A DNA stretch of 64,000 bases from Palaemon carinicauda (Eukaryota > Arthropoda > Malacostraca > Decapoda > Palaemonidae). Both the position numbers and the translations under genes were made by a program. Below, one piece after another: positions 20,646 to 35,205 of the stretch. Position 1 is the first letter of the stretch. The number at the start of each line of letters is the position of its first letter. Where the stretch lies: assembly GCF_036898095.1 (NCBI RefSeq), contig NC_090768.1, positions 50,960,042 to 51,024,041 on the forward strand. The letters run 5' to 3'. The notes below the pieces were generated by a model. It saw nothing but the letters and a program-made list of their open reading frames with translations. It did not search any database and was not told where the DNA came from.

Positions 20646-21922
20646 TTCTATTTAGTAATAAACCAAGTTTCAGTACTATAGCAAGTTTAATGTAAAAGGA
20701 AGATATTTTAACTGGAGAGCAAATTAAGTTTATACCACAAAAGCTATTTACCTACTACTTTGGTCTCAAATTTTTCAGGGTGCATATTAGGGAAAATCAA
20801 TTCCATGGAAAATTACAAAACAGATATCCTTTATTGATATATTTGGTAGTTCTGACATCACATAGACCCAAATAGAACATATATGGTATAAGAATTGGAA
20901 GAAACCCCAAATATTTGTAGAGAGTCTGATTGGAGCATCCTTAGGGCTTTCAAAGCTCTCAACCCATTATTTCTCAACATCTGGAATTATAAATTATTAG
21001 TGCAATATATTATTTACATATATGCCACAATCTACCAGTACATTCAATGTTTAATGATACCAAGATGCTACTTCAGTTTGCCAATAGAAACATTAATAAA
21101 ACATCTTACTAGGTTACTAGATTATCACCAGATCATGTGCAAGATGAATTCCTTGTGCAAAAATCTATCTACACCTTACATACATAATGTAAAAAATAAT
21201 CAAAATTCAGTCTTGTGAAAGTCATGCTCCACCTAAGGCAATGCCGCGTCTTAGGAAAAGCGTTTGCCACCGAAGTTTTTCTGGTGAAACCATACAGAAT
21301 ATAGTAATTCATGTGAAACCATACAAAATAATCATAGCTGAATTCTAAATGAAAAATAGCACGCAGCTGGGAATAACAGAGTTGTAAATCAATTGTTTAA
21401 ATTATCAAATTATCATTGACAAAGGAACTAAGATCTATTTCTATGGGTTGAGCATCTTTCTTCTGTTATTCGAGCAACAAAATTTGAGTACCAGGTCAAA
21501 TGTTTTTGTGCCGTAAATACCACACATCTCGTGGTGAATAACTTTTATATTTACACCACAAATGTAAGGAGATTGTGTGATTCATCAATTTATTTTTATT
21601 ACTGAAGCTATTGCAAGAATGGAAAATGGAAATAAATCTTAATTTTGATTCCAAAATAATAAAAATAATCATTGGAAACTTTTGGCTGAAGACAGGACAC
21701 CAACCATTTTAATTCATTACAAAAGAAAAATTAGAATGTGAACAATGATCTTAGATCATTTCTATCCTTTAAGGTACCACTTTGTATAAAATTTTAAATT
21801 ATACATCACAAAAGACTACAGTATTACTAAAAGATTATATCTATTACAAAAAAAGGAGTCTTTTTAACAAAGCGAGCCACTTGAAGTTCTGGGAAATCTT
21901 TCAAGTCAAAGTAGTGAAACTA
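20646..21922. other. Non-coding, nothing recognised
   Basis: AT-rich. Plus-strand frames of 60-107 codons have no supporting features. Confidence 0.3.
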
Positions 21923-22417
21923 CAGAAGGTCCCGAACTTACAAACTCGATGGGTTCCAAGATGCAGCTTGTAAGTCGAGTTGTGTTAAATTTTGGCTTAT
22001 GATTTCCAGCTCCAAAAGTCAATAGTCGGCTTGCATATCGTCACCCTCATAAACTAACTGCCCAAGTCATTTTCTCCACTTGTTGGGAAATAAAAAAAAA
22101 ACCTTCTCATTTCCTAATTCTTTATATCATTGTTTTGAGCTTCAATTCACAAATTCTTAATAGAAGAATTTGTGAATTAGAATTTATTAATTGAAGCTCA
22201 ACACAATGATATAAAGAATTAGGAAATGAGGGTTTTTTTTCCCCAGCAAGTGGAAAAAATGACTTAGGCAGTTAGTTTATGAGGTAGACAATATGTATGA
22301 TAACCGGTTATTACAATTATCGTTTTACTTACTGCATTAAATGATATATTTCTTTGTGTTATTTTCAGTTTGATTTGTGGTTGTATATTCGAATGTTTGT
22401 AAGTAAGGGACCTTTTA
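21923..22417. mobile_element. MITE copy 1, pogo/mariner-like, TA target
   Basis: TA then CAGAAGGTCCCGAACTTACA opens the element, and GTAAGTAAGGGACCTTTTA then TA closes it. The ends are inverted repeats. A second copy (24392-25204) has CAGAAAACCCTCAACTTACA and TTTGTAAGTTGAGGACCTTC. No transposase frame. The insert at 22039-22290 is a separate element. Confidence 0.65.
22039..22290. mobile_element. Fold-back element A, copy 1, TSD ATAT
   Basis: 252 bp, nearly all two inverted arms: CGTCACCCTCATAAACTAAC, ATTTTCTCCACTTGTTGGG, TTTCCTAATTCTTTATATC and TTGAGCTTCAATT pair with their complements. ATAT flanks both sides (22035-22038, 22291-22294). The same element sits at 24524-24781. Confidence 0.8.
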
Positions 22418-24391
22418 TAATTAATGTCAGACGTCCCGTAACTGTCGATGTATGTTCTGGATGTTCACCAAAGATTATGGATGGGTTATTAAAGCTAAAA
22501 CTTGAAGTGACTTACCCCATTAACAATTAGCCCCATGAGGGTTAAGGTATCATAAATCTTAATCCTCCAAAAATGTATCTCTTAATTTTACCTTGAGTGC
22601 AATACAACTAAAATTTCTTTATTTTATAATAGATACAACATCCTCTGCTTGAATATATAATATATATATTATCTATATTCATATTTTATACAGTATATAA
22701 TTATTTTGGTATAGTTTTCTTCACTTTCTTAAAGTCCTATTTCTACAACATTGGTCAACAATAAAATGAAATCTATGACAAATTGTACACGCCACTGTCA
22801 GCTATCAATACACTTGCTGCAAATTTTGGAAAATAACTAATGGATTCCATACAATAAGGACTTTTCATGATCCACTTTGAAAAAAAAAGCAAAAAATCAT
22901 ATATGGTAAATTGATTTTTTTAAAAAATATCTGTGAATATCATCGATGAAAAGAATCATACATACATTTCAAGCAAACATCATACTGAAGCATTCTGTTT
23001 GCTGATCACATACTAATCTGCTAGATTTTATGAAATGATAATTATAGGATCTGGTTCAATAAGAAAAAAATTAATCTCTCGCATAAGCCGTCGCCCTGTA
23101 CAAATAAAAAAAAAATCAATCCTATCAATATACACAATTGTGCAACATGAGGTTCTGGAGCTCCATTTGTACTTTTAAAAGTTTGAGATTGCCAATATCC
23201 ATATCAGCTTTTTCTTAAGATCACGTTGACACGCGGAAGGAAGCTCTATATCTAGGGTATTATAACTCAAGATCTATTAAATCTTTTCTGGACATAAAAA
23301 TTACCCTTACAAAAATAATTATGTTAATAGTCCCGGTTTGGCAAGACTACAAACAATTCATAGGGCTGAAAAAAAGTAAATCCAACGCAGTATTCAATTT
23401 AGTGCGATATAAACGGGTAGGAAAAACTATCTTCAGTACAAAATAAATCGGAAGTATAATTTCCCTAGGTTTCATTAATGAACACCAAACCATTTCTTAT
23501 AACTCGACAAAGATAATTGGTCAAAGGGATCACACCATAAGGAATAGGATGACCAATGGCACGAGGCTCAATTGCCAAGTAATTCGTAAAATTTACTCTA
23601 CAATCAAAGGACTGAACATTGATAATGAATCGCCATCTACCTCTTTTTGTGCAAAGGATTCATCAGCTTAAATTGCTAGAACTCTCGTCCCCTTTCTAAG
23701 CACGGGTACTGCAGTTCTAACGTATCTTCCAAGCCCAATAAAAAGGAAAACTTATTTCTCCATTTCAAGCATATAACCATCACCGACGAATGGACAACGC
23801 GAAACGTTCCCACTCGCAACTCTCCTCTAATTGAGTAAGTAGGAGATTATACGCAGAAGCAAACTTAAACGTATGTAAACTGTGAAACACCTGATTAAAA
23901 ATCTCTTAAGTACACTGTACAACTTGATAGCCTATAGAGAATAAAATTAAAGGACTGTCTTGCACTGAAGTAATTATACTTCACATGTACTTCCACTATA
24001 CAGTATAATTTCGGTTCTGCATGCAAGAAAAATCTGCCATTAACCTTAAAAAACCCAATGCCTTTCAATCTTACAGATAGAGGCAAGTGTTCTTTTGAAA
24101 TAAAAATTCATAAGCAATTATTACTGTCCTGCTGCAATAAAAAAAAAGGAAAAAAAAAGAGAATATTTTATTAGGAACAATGTTCAAAACTAAATTATCT
24201 TCAGTTCCACAGAGCTATATATATATTAATATTCACTTTCCTTGTGACTAAATCTAATCTAACGTAGCCTCTGGAAGAACCAAAACCAGATTCCCTTAAA
24301 AAAAGAATAGTATCCAAGCATTCATTCTTTGATATGTTTCATTAACATAAGGGAGGTGCAGACGATAAACAGCCTGCGATGGACAAGAGGA
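22418..24391. other. AT-rich sequence, nothing recognised
   Basis: Contains an interrupted (TA)n near 22645-22670 and poly-A runs. No exon supported on either strand. Confidence 0.35.
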
Positions 24392-24456
24392 CAGAAAACC
24401 CTCAACTTACAAACTTAATAGGCTCCAAGAAGCCGTTTGCAAGTTGAATTTTGTTA

Positions 24457-24964
24457 CGCCCTGTACACACGATCGAGCATGCCCGACGGGCAGTGATACT
24501 AGGCCACAATAGTTAGTGAAAATCGTCACCCTCATAAACTAACTGCCTTAGTCATTTTCTCCACTTGTTGGGAAATTAAAAAAACCTTCTCATTTCCTAA
24601 TTCTTTATATCATTGTATTGAGCTTCAATTAACAAATTCTAATTCACAAATTCTTCTGTTAAGAATTTGTGAATTGAAGCTCAAGACAATGATATAAAGA
24701 ATTAGGAAATAAAAAGGTTTTTTCTTTTATTTCCCAACAAGTGGAGAAAATGACTTAGGCAGTTAGTTTATGAGGGTGATGAAATGAGGGTTGTTGACGT
24801 CAGAAGCAGAAAACTAAAGGCATTGAGCTGGCAACACTGTATGATGCCAGATCCCTGTCTGTGGTTTTCCTGTTTCCGACATCATTAACCCTCATTCTTA
24901 CCTACTATCGTGGTCTGGTATCACTGTTTGCCCGTCAGGCATGCTCGATCGTGTGGACAGGGCA
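24457..24964. mobile_element. Harbinger-like MITE B, TSD TTA
   Basis: The left end CGCCCTGTACACACGATCGA and right end TCGATCGTGTGGACAGGGCA are inverted repeats. They extend through GCATGCCCGACGGGCAGTGA and, once element A is removed, through ATGAGGGTT and GACGTCAGAAGCAG. TTA flanks both sides (24454-24456, 24965-24967). Three-base TWA duplications are typical of PIF/Harbinger. No transposase frame. Confidence 0.7.
24524..24781. mobile_element. Fold-back element A, copy 2, TSD AAAT
   Basis: 258 bp, same arms as the copy at 22039-22290. AAAT lies on both sides (24520-24523, 24782-24785). Removing it restores continuity of element B's left arm. Confidence 0.8.
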
Positions 24965-25204
24965 TTAAATTTGACTTAGGGTAGGCTTCTCCTGACTCTC
25001 ATGCCTACGATTTTCATCTACAAAAGTCGACAAATACCACCATTTCATATGGCAAATGTTGTCCTTACTGCGTTAAATCATGTAGTATTGTATTATTATA
25101 GTACAGGCATTTCATTATGAATTGTCAATACAATATCTGAGATTCCTCATTTCAGTTGGAATTGTGTTTATATCTCCATACATTTGTAAGTTGAGGACCT
25201 TCTA

Positions 25205-27279
25205 TAAATAAATTTTCAAGGAAAGAAAAGCTCAAGAACAGACACTGTGTTTACTGGATTTCTAGTGCACGAGTACAAGCCTGAATAAACCAAAGCACTG
25301 ACAGTGAAATGGGGTGATGCAAGGCACGGGATAAGGCTAAGAGGTTACGTGACGGAGGGATCGCCTCAGTGGTCTCTCATGGATAAGGTTTGAGCGGAAG
25401 AAAGGACATCTAGGTCTGCTGCTTTCTGGATTCAAATTTCACAGTCATTCAAAAGAAAAAAAAAAAATACTATTCACTATAGATTCTTTATCTCATTCTT
25501 AACTGCTTGGAATGATTAGCACAAAATTATGAAAGTTAATGATCAACAAAACTGCATATGTAATGATCGTAAATTCATTGGCACCTTCCAAAACCAGATT
25601 TCATCATCTACCTGAGTTATTTGCACTGGGTAATATCAGTGTTGCTGTACGTGTGTATCATTAGAAAATTAAAATTTGATGAGTGACAACATGTGTTAAT
25701 TGTATTTCTCCTATCACAAACCATTCTTTCAAGTGCAAACACTGTACCCTGATGATGAATAACAAAATTGGAAAAAATTATTGGAGGTAAAAAATTACTT
25801 TGAGGATATTAACTCGCTTTATTTCATGAAGTCTTAGGGCGAGTTTCTTTTCACCAAATCGGATAAATAATGTGTGTACGTAATGAAGGTTCAAGATCAA
25901 GTGCAAAAACAATAGGTGTAATTATAATCGAGAAAATATATACAGTGCATTATATATATAATAAAAATAATAATCATGATCTGAACTCAAGGCTTCAATA
26001 CCTACTATTAAGTTTCATTACCTCCATTATGTTTTCATGATTTACAAAATAAAACTATATATAATAATCTATTGGAATAAACTACAGTACATATGATAGT
26101 TATGGTTACAGACTCTCACGCATCCATTCAAACAATATTTGTACAATACAAAAAAAAAAAGAAAAAAAATCAAGACAAAAAAGGAGAGATAACACTGCCA
26201 TCCTTAAGAACTAAATGACACTATCTTGAATTAGAAGGAGCATAAGGAGGGGAGGAGGGGGGAAGAAGCACCCAAGCTTACTCTAGGGCCTAATGCAACT
26301 ACAGCCCCCGGAAGAACAGAGGTCAACGCAAAATGTCTTCTGTCACACGAGCATACCACAGACTCCTAGGAAAGACTCGTCAAGGTAGGGTACTGGTGAA
26401 GGCGGCAGGTAACGAGAATATTTTGCCTAACCACATTAAACTACATACGAGAATCCAACTTGTCTTCACATCATGGTTTGCCTAAGATGATATAATAAAA
26501 TCACAGTACACCAATTCATGAAAGGTCACTCTACCATAACAGTGCTCAACGCAATAACACTGGTTGATGCAAACTAAGTGTACTGGCTATAACAATTGAA
26601 CAAATGTTATATATATATAAGTGTTTCTAATTTTAAAAATTTCTGGGGCAGAAAGCCCTCGTACTACCATTACGAGTAGAGTATCAACTCCTAAAAGTGT
26701 CTACTAATATCATTAAAAATACCAAAAAATATTCTGAAAAAGTAGGTAATTTTCAATACATAAAACTTGCATAAAAATTTTTACTGTCAAAATGTAAGAT
26801 CTAGATTAAAAAAAGATGCGTATATCAAATTTCCTACTTAAATGCAAATATAAATGCATATGGAAGTGCCCTATGAGAACACCTGTCACTTGAAGATCAC
26901 CAGCTCAGAGGTTGTAACAGAGGACATTCAAAAGAAACTGTGGCAGTTGGGAAGTATGGGTATAACACCTGATTACAAGGAGCACCATGGACAGGACAAG
27001 TCGCACATAAATCTATATGGCAAGAGTTACGTTCCCAGTCTCTTCGCAGTTTTTGTACTGAGCGAGAAATCCCAGCTGAGTGCTTCTCCTACTAGAAGAA
27101 ATTCCTCTCCAGTACCTCAGGGGGGAAGAACTTGCTTCATCTCCTTGTCTACATTTTTAAAAAACCTGAAAAGGAGAAGAATTAAAATGTCAGTATTTCT
27201 ACACGTTAATGAAAACAGTCGTTCGTTCCTAAAGGAGTTAGAAATGCAGTGAATGCTGGAGCATTTCTAACACCTAAAG
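25205..27279. other. Non-coding; possible 3' region of the CDC42SE transcript
   Basis: AT-rich with poly-A and a purine-rich patch at about 26235-26275. A 132-codon plus-strand frame at 26854-27252 starts inside a short dispersed repeat (GCATATGGAAGTGCCCTA, again at about 28471) and has no domain. Nothing is assigned. Confidence 0.3.
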
Positions 27280-27430
27280 TAAAGGACAAATGGTTTACAT
27301 AGTTAGGGAAAATGACAAATTTAGAAATAACTTAGGAACTGTACAAACCTCGAACTCTTTACAGCAGTATGTGTAAAGAGCGAAAGGGTTTGCACTCTTG
27401 TTGGGAGAAAATACAAATTATTTTAAAAGT
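27280..27430. repeat. Possible solo DIRS terminus
   Basis: GTTTACATAGTTAGGGAAAA with TGACAAATTTAG, CTGTACAAACCT and AAATACAAATTAT resemble the DIRS right terminus and ICR (TAGTTAGGAAAAATACAAATTATC, split over several words). Order and spacing are only partly kept, so this is a diverged remnant at best. Confidence 0.3.
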
Positions 27431-28224
27431 TGTTGTATTTCTTCAGGAAAAGTCTTGCATCTTGTTTCATTAAATGAGCATCACAACATTATTATTCATA
27501 CAGATATTTTTCTTAAGTATATTTGTTAGAGGGAAACAATAAGGGAAATACTGTACAGTGTTACTTTTCAAGCAACAATTACAGTATATGAGAGGTTCAA
27601 TTACAATTGTTTAGCCCACTCTGCTGGTCTAGAATGAAAATAAAAACTAGTGCTTGACCTTGGAAACCCATTCATATACAGGTATCTGCATCACAGAATC
27701 TTTGTGGTAATAATGCCACCATCCTAGGTGTAATACAGAATGTTATTAATAAGAGCCTTGTTAGAAACCATTTTTCTAAAATAATATAGTCCTAACATAC
27801 AAATAGGAAACAAGTCTTATTTGGTAATGCTTTCAAACTATGCACACTGGCATGCTTTGACTAATGTAAAACAAAAGTGACAGCAGTATACAGTACCATA
27901 CGTAAATATTCAAATTAATGAGCGAAAGTTTATGCAGTTCAATACCTTTGGTAACTCCATTGGGGGTTAGTGTTGTCAGTAGACTGGTTCACTGTAGGCA
28001 TTACTATTGTCCGTGGCAGTGTTCACTCGAACCTTAGCCGTATTGACACTTTAGTATTCTCATATACCTTTGTTCCCAATTCCTTTCTTCCATCATGCAG
28101 TCAAACCCGTCAGTGGTTACTTCATGTTATAACTCCCCCCCCCCCCCCTAGATAGATATGGGTGCTGAATGCCATCCCAACCCTAATTTATAAATCAATT
28201 CTTATCCCTTGATACTTCACAGCT

Positions 28225-28462
28225 CCTTACATTCAAACTTGCAGCTAATGTTTTTATGTTGAACAGTCATTTTATAGTTTATATATCAAATATCTGTTTT
28301 AATGTAATTTTTTTTTAAAAATATTTAATTTTAATTTTTCATTAATTATATTGTTTATTTATTTCCTTTCCACACTGGGCTAATTTTTCCTGTTGGAGCC
28401 CTTGGGCTTACAGCTTCTTGCCCTTCCAACTAGGGTTGTAGTTTAACTAGTAATAATAATAA
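28225..28462 (+). mobile_element. LINE 3' tail with (TAA)n end
   Basis: Starts with a short coding remnant (TTCAAACTTGCAGCTAATGT, FKLAANVFMLN), then the common 3' region (TTATTTATTTCCTTTCC, GGAGCCCTTGGGCTTACAGC, CCAACTAGGGTTGTAG) and TAATAATAATAA. Confidence 0.75.
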
Positions 28463-28830
28463 TATAAGTGCATATGGAAGTGCCCTACGTCCCTTTGCTG
28501 GGACATAATTCATAAATCCAATCCAGTCCACAAATTACAAAACAATTAACTTTGTATCTAGCATTTCATACAATGCTGATTCATGTACAGTACATTTTGG
28601 TATGTTTTGTTTAAAATTAAGAACCTTAAATATTTCAATAGCATCTTGTCATTCTGTTACTCAAAAGAAAAAATTTAATGATGAAAAGAAAAATGAATGA
28701 TTGACCACACTAACTTTCTGGATTTCATATAGTAGCAGCCTCAAAAGACAATACATGTACTGAGCTGTTTACAGTACAGTAACTGTATTGTCAGACTAGA
28801 AAAACTTCATAAGCTTTCTCTTATAATGCA

Positions 28831-28998
28831 AAGTGGTATTTTTATTATAAAATAAATTTTTAAATCTACTTACCTGGTAGTAACATATATATACCCTTTT
28901 ATATATGTAACTACCAGGGAAGTTACATATTTAAAAATGGTATTTTTATTATAAAATAAATTTTTAAATATACCTACCAGGGAAGTTACATATTTAAA
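28831..28998. repeat. Direct repeat with palindromic CTACCAGG core
   Basis: GGTATTTTTATTATAAAATA with AATTTTTAAAT occurs at about 28831 and again at about 28939. Between them ACCTGGTAGTAACATATATA faces TATATATGTAACTACCAGG as an inverted pair. Probably a fragment of a mobile-element end; family unknown. Confidence 0.5.
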
Positions 28999-29051
28999 AA
29001 TATCGTTTACATTGGAAAACAGAACAGTAATTATGGAGCAGCGTGACTTAC

Positions 29052-29252
29052 TTATGTTCTTTGCACTGGTCCGACAGTCATCAAATGATTGTGCGGAAGA
29101 GCCTCTTCATAGCCTCCTTTGCTTTTCATTTGACTTTGCAACTGCTCTAACTGACTGTTGCCCATCTGAACATCGCCCGAACCAATATGTCCCGTGTGAA
29201 CAAAATTTGTGGGCTCTCCTATCATTGAGCGGTCTATACGTCGACGACGGCG
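29052..29252 (-). CDS. CDC42 small effector, exon 2 (CRIB domain, C-terminus)
   Basis: On the minus strand an acceptor CATCTTTTCAG is followed by 66 codons and TAA (29052-29054). The product begins [20 protein letters not shown] and continues [11 protein letters not shown], closely matching the CDC42SE/SPEC family. The CRIB core fits I-x-x-P-x-x-F-x-H-x-x-H-(I/V)-G: Ile31, Pro34, Phe37, His39, His42, Ile43 and Gly44 of the whole protein. The Arg run before it is also a family hallmark. A conserved [12 protein letters not shown] stretch follows, then a divergent tail. CRIB proteins bind GTP-loaded CDC42; this family acts at the plasma membrane on actin and signalling. A strong GTAAGT donor follows the stop directly, so the 3' UTR may be split. 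The whole protein is 86 residues, the family's usual size (about 80-85). Confidence 0.93.
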   Translation of the reverse strand, partial: RRRRRIDRSMIGEPTNFVHTGHIGSGDVQMGNSQLEQLQSQMKSKGGYEEALPHNHLMTVGPVQRT

Positions 29253-29539
29253 CTGAAAAGATGGTTAATTATGGCTTCAGATTGTATTGCAAATTTATCA
29301 ATGTATGATGCATTATTCGTAAATTATAAAACCTTACAAGAACAGTAAATAAATTTTGAATTTTCAATATTGTGCGCCATATCTATAAGGGTTTCAGTTT
29401 CATCCTATGAAAACTAAGATATATTACCAATTTAACATTGAAAATTCTGGTACTATTGAAATACATTAATAATGTTATTTCATGTGTAATAACACGGCAC
29501 TAAACTGCAATATACTGTAATAATATAATAATAGTTTAT

Positions 29540-29715
29540 ACATGACATATCTATTTTGACATTACTGGTTTTAGAATGATTTATTGTTAATTTGTTCCCA
29601 TCATTTATTTATTTCCTTTCCTCACTGGGCTATTTTTCCCTATTGAAGCCCTTGGGCTTAAGGCATCTTGCTTTTCCAACTAGGGTTGTAGCTTGGCTAG
29701 TAATAATAATAACCT
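29540..29715 (+). mobile_element. LINE tail inserted next to the CDC42SE exon-1 splice donor
   Basis: TTTTAGAATGATTTATTGTT, CATTTATTTATTTCC, CCCTTGGGCTTAAGGCATC, CCAACTAGGGTTGTAGC and (TAA)n form the common LINE 3' tail. It is antisense to the host gene. Its (TAA)n ends at about 29712, within 20 bp of the exon-1 donor at 29727, and it makes up a large part of the 475-bp intron. Confidence 0.75.
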
Positions 29716-29727
29716 GTTTCAACCTAC

Positions 29728-29787
29728 CTGTGGAGGTTGTTGAGTAATGCAACAAGCAAACCACTGTCCCCACACATCACCTGCCAT
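29728..29787 (-). CDS. CDC42 small effector, exon 1 (membrane anchor)
   Basis: The minus-strand ATG at 29785-29787 (context ACAATGG) opens 20 codons, MAGDVWGQWFACCITQQPPQ, ending at a GTAGGT donor in phase 0 with exon 2. Trp6 and the Cys12-Cys13 pair match the family N-terminus, whose Cys pair is palmitoylated to hold the protein at membranes (family knowledge). An in-frame ATG seven codons upstream (29806-29808) is possible; I chose 29787 because family members have only a few residues before the conserved Trp. The intron 29253-29727 begins GT and ends AG. Confidence 0.9.
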
Positions 29788-29809
29788 TGTGGATGAATAT
29801 ATGGGCATT

Positions 29810-32158
29810 TGGACTTCAAAAATGATCTCTGTGCCCGCACTTACAAATGAAGGAAAAGGTTGCCAGCTTCTAAAACCCCTCTCCTGACTTCTCAATTATC
29901 TTTCATTATCTGGAAAAATGAAATTGGGTGAGAGTAAGATAAAGGAGGGCTGTAGGGTAATTTTAATTTACATAATGTACCATAATTGCAAAGTTCTTTA
30001 CACTAAAATACAGCTTGAGATAAGCACATTCTAACAGTGAAATTTCATAGACAACGTTTTATTAACACAGAAATGCATGAAGTTGGAGAAAATTTGAATA
30101 CTTGAGGTATTTCAGGAAGATTAACACCATTTTCAACTATCATGGTTTTCATTTGACAATAATTACTTTGTATTTAACTGGAAAAACCATTATTCATAAA
30201 AAAAAAAAAAACTGACATGGTATGCAGAACCACCTGTGCATACCTTATAGTATTTCATATAATCATACATGCACTTTAAATTGTAAAATATCCAATTAAG
30301 TATTCATATGTCAATTAGAAAAAACTATTCAAACCCCCCCCCCCTCAAATAAGAGAATCATCACTTAGTGATAAATGCAAAAATCTTTAGTGTAAAAGTC
30401 AAGGTCGACTTGGCTCGCCCCATGTTAAACAATCCTGTGCCTTTCATTACGCCATATCAGGTTTCCACTCATATTCATCAACACGTTTCTGTTACTCAAA
30501 ACCTACTATACTTGGTGATTTCCTTGCTGAATCACAATACTAATTTTAAAGGGATCTTAATTTATATCAAGTACAGTACTGACGAAATATTTTTCAGGAT
30601 AGAAAAATAGTAATAACTAGTAACAACTTCAACTCAACCCCACACAAAATCTATATGTAGAACAATATAACTTTCATATGTATTTTCTATATTTTTAGAG
30701 TCAGATATGTTTGTAGTAAACATGATATAGTTTTGGAAAATTATAGGTGAAGAGATCAGTAACTACTGTATTTACCTTGAAAACCCTGGGTCTTGTTCTT
30801 ATTCCTTTTAAGAATAATTTCATTTTTTGATAAAATAGACAATAAAAAACTATTAGTAACTAGCGACAATCAAAACTATAAATAGCAGACAAGACTATAT
30901 AGAAATTATATTCACAAACATATGATACCTACTCTTATTAAACTTCAATTGAGCTCCTTTAAAAGCCTTTCTGTAAAAGTTGCTGACTACATGACTGAAG
31001 GGTCAGACTTAATACCCTAACATGAGGATATGACATGTAACATCTGGAGGAAAGGAAACCTTACTGAATGACGAATGACCGAGTACCAGAAGTAGATTAA
31101 AAATCTTTTGAATAACAACAGAAACTGCGCATTCAAATTTTAGAGGGAAAATGCGTATGAAGGCCTATTTAAAGGTACTGACAAAAGCCGAGCAAAAAGA
31201 TTAAATTGGAAAAGAAGCAGTGTGAGATTATTTTAATTTAGTTTTACTTTAAATGTAAGTGATATGATATGCAAACTACTGTATGACACTTATCTAGCAT
31301 AGATGAAAGGTAAAGAAAAAATTTCTACCTCCAAAGGTATAGGCAGCAAACTTTTCAAAGAAAGCTACTATAATTTTAAAATATTGATAACACCATATTA
31401 CAAAAGAAAAAATCCATGTTGTCAAACTTCAGACCAGCTTCGTAATGCAAAGTTGATGTTCTCTTCGACACTAGAACATCGTCTTGTAGTTTTATTCTTC
31501 ACAACAAAGAACCATTTTGTCTGGTATTTTTGACTAACAATACCATTATTCTTGTGGAAAGTGAATGATACTACTGTATGTATGTACAATACTGTACATC
31601 AAAAAGATAAAGATATATACAAATATTCACAGAATAGTTCAGTGAGACCTCTGTAAAGGAAGATTATGTATGATTATAGTTGGTTTTGTTGGACTTTAAT
31701 ATCATACCCAGCTGGTTTATACATCTTTTGTTTACAATTAAGTATAGCTATTAAAGTGCTTGGGGTTTCATGTGTATACTGTACAGCAAAATTCTAAAAC
31801 TATACTGTGATTTCTATGTACAGTATACAATACAAGTACAAAATATCTGTAAGTTGTAAGACAGTGTATTGGCATTCTACATAACTGGGATATATAACCC
31901 AGCATTGGGGCCAGGAAAGCCATTCAGTGCCAAGGTGCAAGTGGAGGGAATCTCCTCAGTTGAAATACAAAAGAAACAATAGGAGATGAATGTAAAGTAG
32001 AACAAGACCAAAAAATATAGGCAGCTAGTGACATCAGGTTCACGGCCAAGTCCTATAGTAAAGTTTTGATTCACTGCATTTGGTTTATTGAGATGGCACA
32101 CACCCCATACGGAATATCTTTCGTTGACAGTACGGGATATTAGAGTCAAGGGGTCGTA
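29810..32158. other. AT-rich; probably CDC42SE 5' intron
   Basis: No coding exon or long repeat seen. Contains poly-A and C runs (about 30186, 30335). Confidence 0.35.
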
Positions 32159-32694
32159 AACTAGAGGTAGCTCTTCAGTCACTAACTCTAGAGGTAGCTC
32201 TTCAGTCACTAACTCTAGAGGGTAGCTCCTCAGTCACTAACTCCAGAGGTAGCTCCCCAGTCACTAACTCTAGAGGGTAGCTCCTCGGTCACTAACTCTA
32301 GAGGGTAGCTCCTCGGTCACTAACTCTAGAGGGTAGCTCCTCGGTCACTAACTCTAGAGGGTAGCTCCTCGGTCACTAACTCTAGAGGGTAGCTCCTCGG
32401 TCACTAACTCTAGAGGGTAGCTCCTCGGTCACTAACTCTAGAGGGTAGCTCCTCGGTCACTAACTCTAGAGGGTAGCTCCTCGGTCACTAACTCTAGAGG
32501 GTAGCTCCTCGGTCACTAACTCTAGAGGGTAGCTCCTCGGTCACTAACTCTAGAGGGTAGCTCCTCGGTCACTAACTCTAGAGGTAGCTCCTCGGTCACT
32601 AACTCTAGAGGTAGCTCCTCAGTCACTAACTCTAGAGGTAGCTCCTCAGTCACTAACTCTAGAGGTAGCTCCTCAGTCACTAACTCCTAAACTT
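32159..32694. repeat. 27/28-bp minisatellite, about 19 units
   Basis: The unit is TAGAGG(G)TAGCTCCTCGGTCACTAACTC, given here as TAGAGGTAGCTCCTC plus GGTCACTAACTC. The outer units have 27 bp (GAGGTAGC). About eleven central units have an extra G (28 bp) and are near-identical. Edge units also carry CTTCAG or CTCAG variants. Confidence 0.9.

Positions 32695-35205
<2,511 letters not shown>

Larger units (their letters stand above)
24392..25204. mobile_element. MITE copy 2 with two nested insertions
   Basis: Ends match copy 1 at 21923 (see there), with right flank TA at 25205-25206; the left TA has mutated to GA. It is 813 bp because it contains element B (24457-24964), which itself contains element A (24524-24781). 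Confidence 0.65.

Noticed and set aside
26854..27252. 132-codon plus-strand frame
   Set aside because: No domain, no splice or start context, and its start lies in a short dispersed repeat; length is within chance for AT-rich DNA with few stops locally.
31877..32209. 110-codon minus-strand frame with ELPLELVTEELPL repeats
   Set aside because: Its start is made by the 27-bp minisatellite; the rest has no protein-like features.
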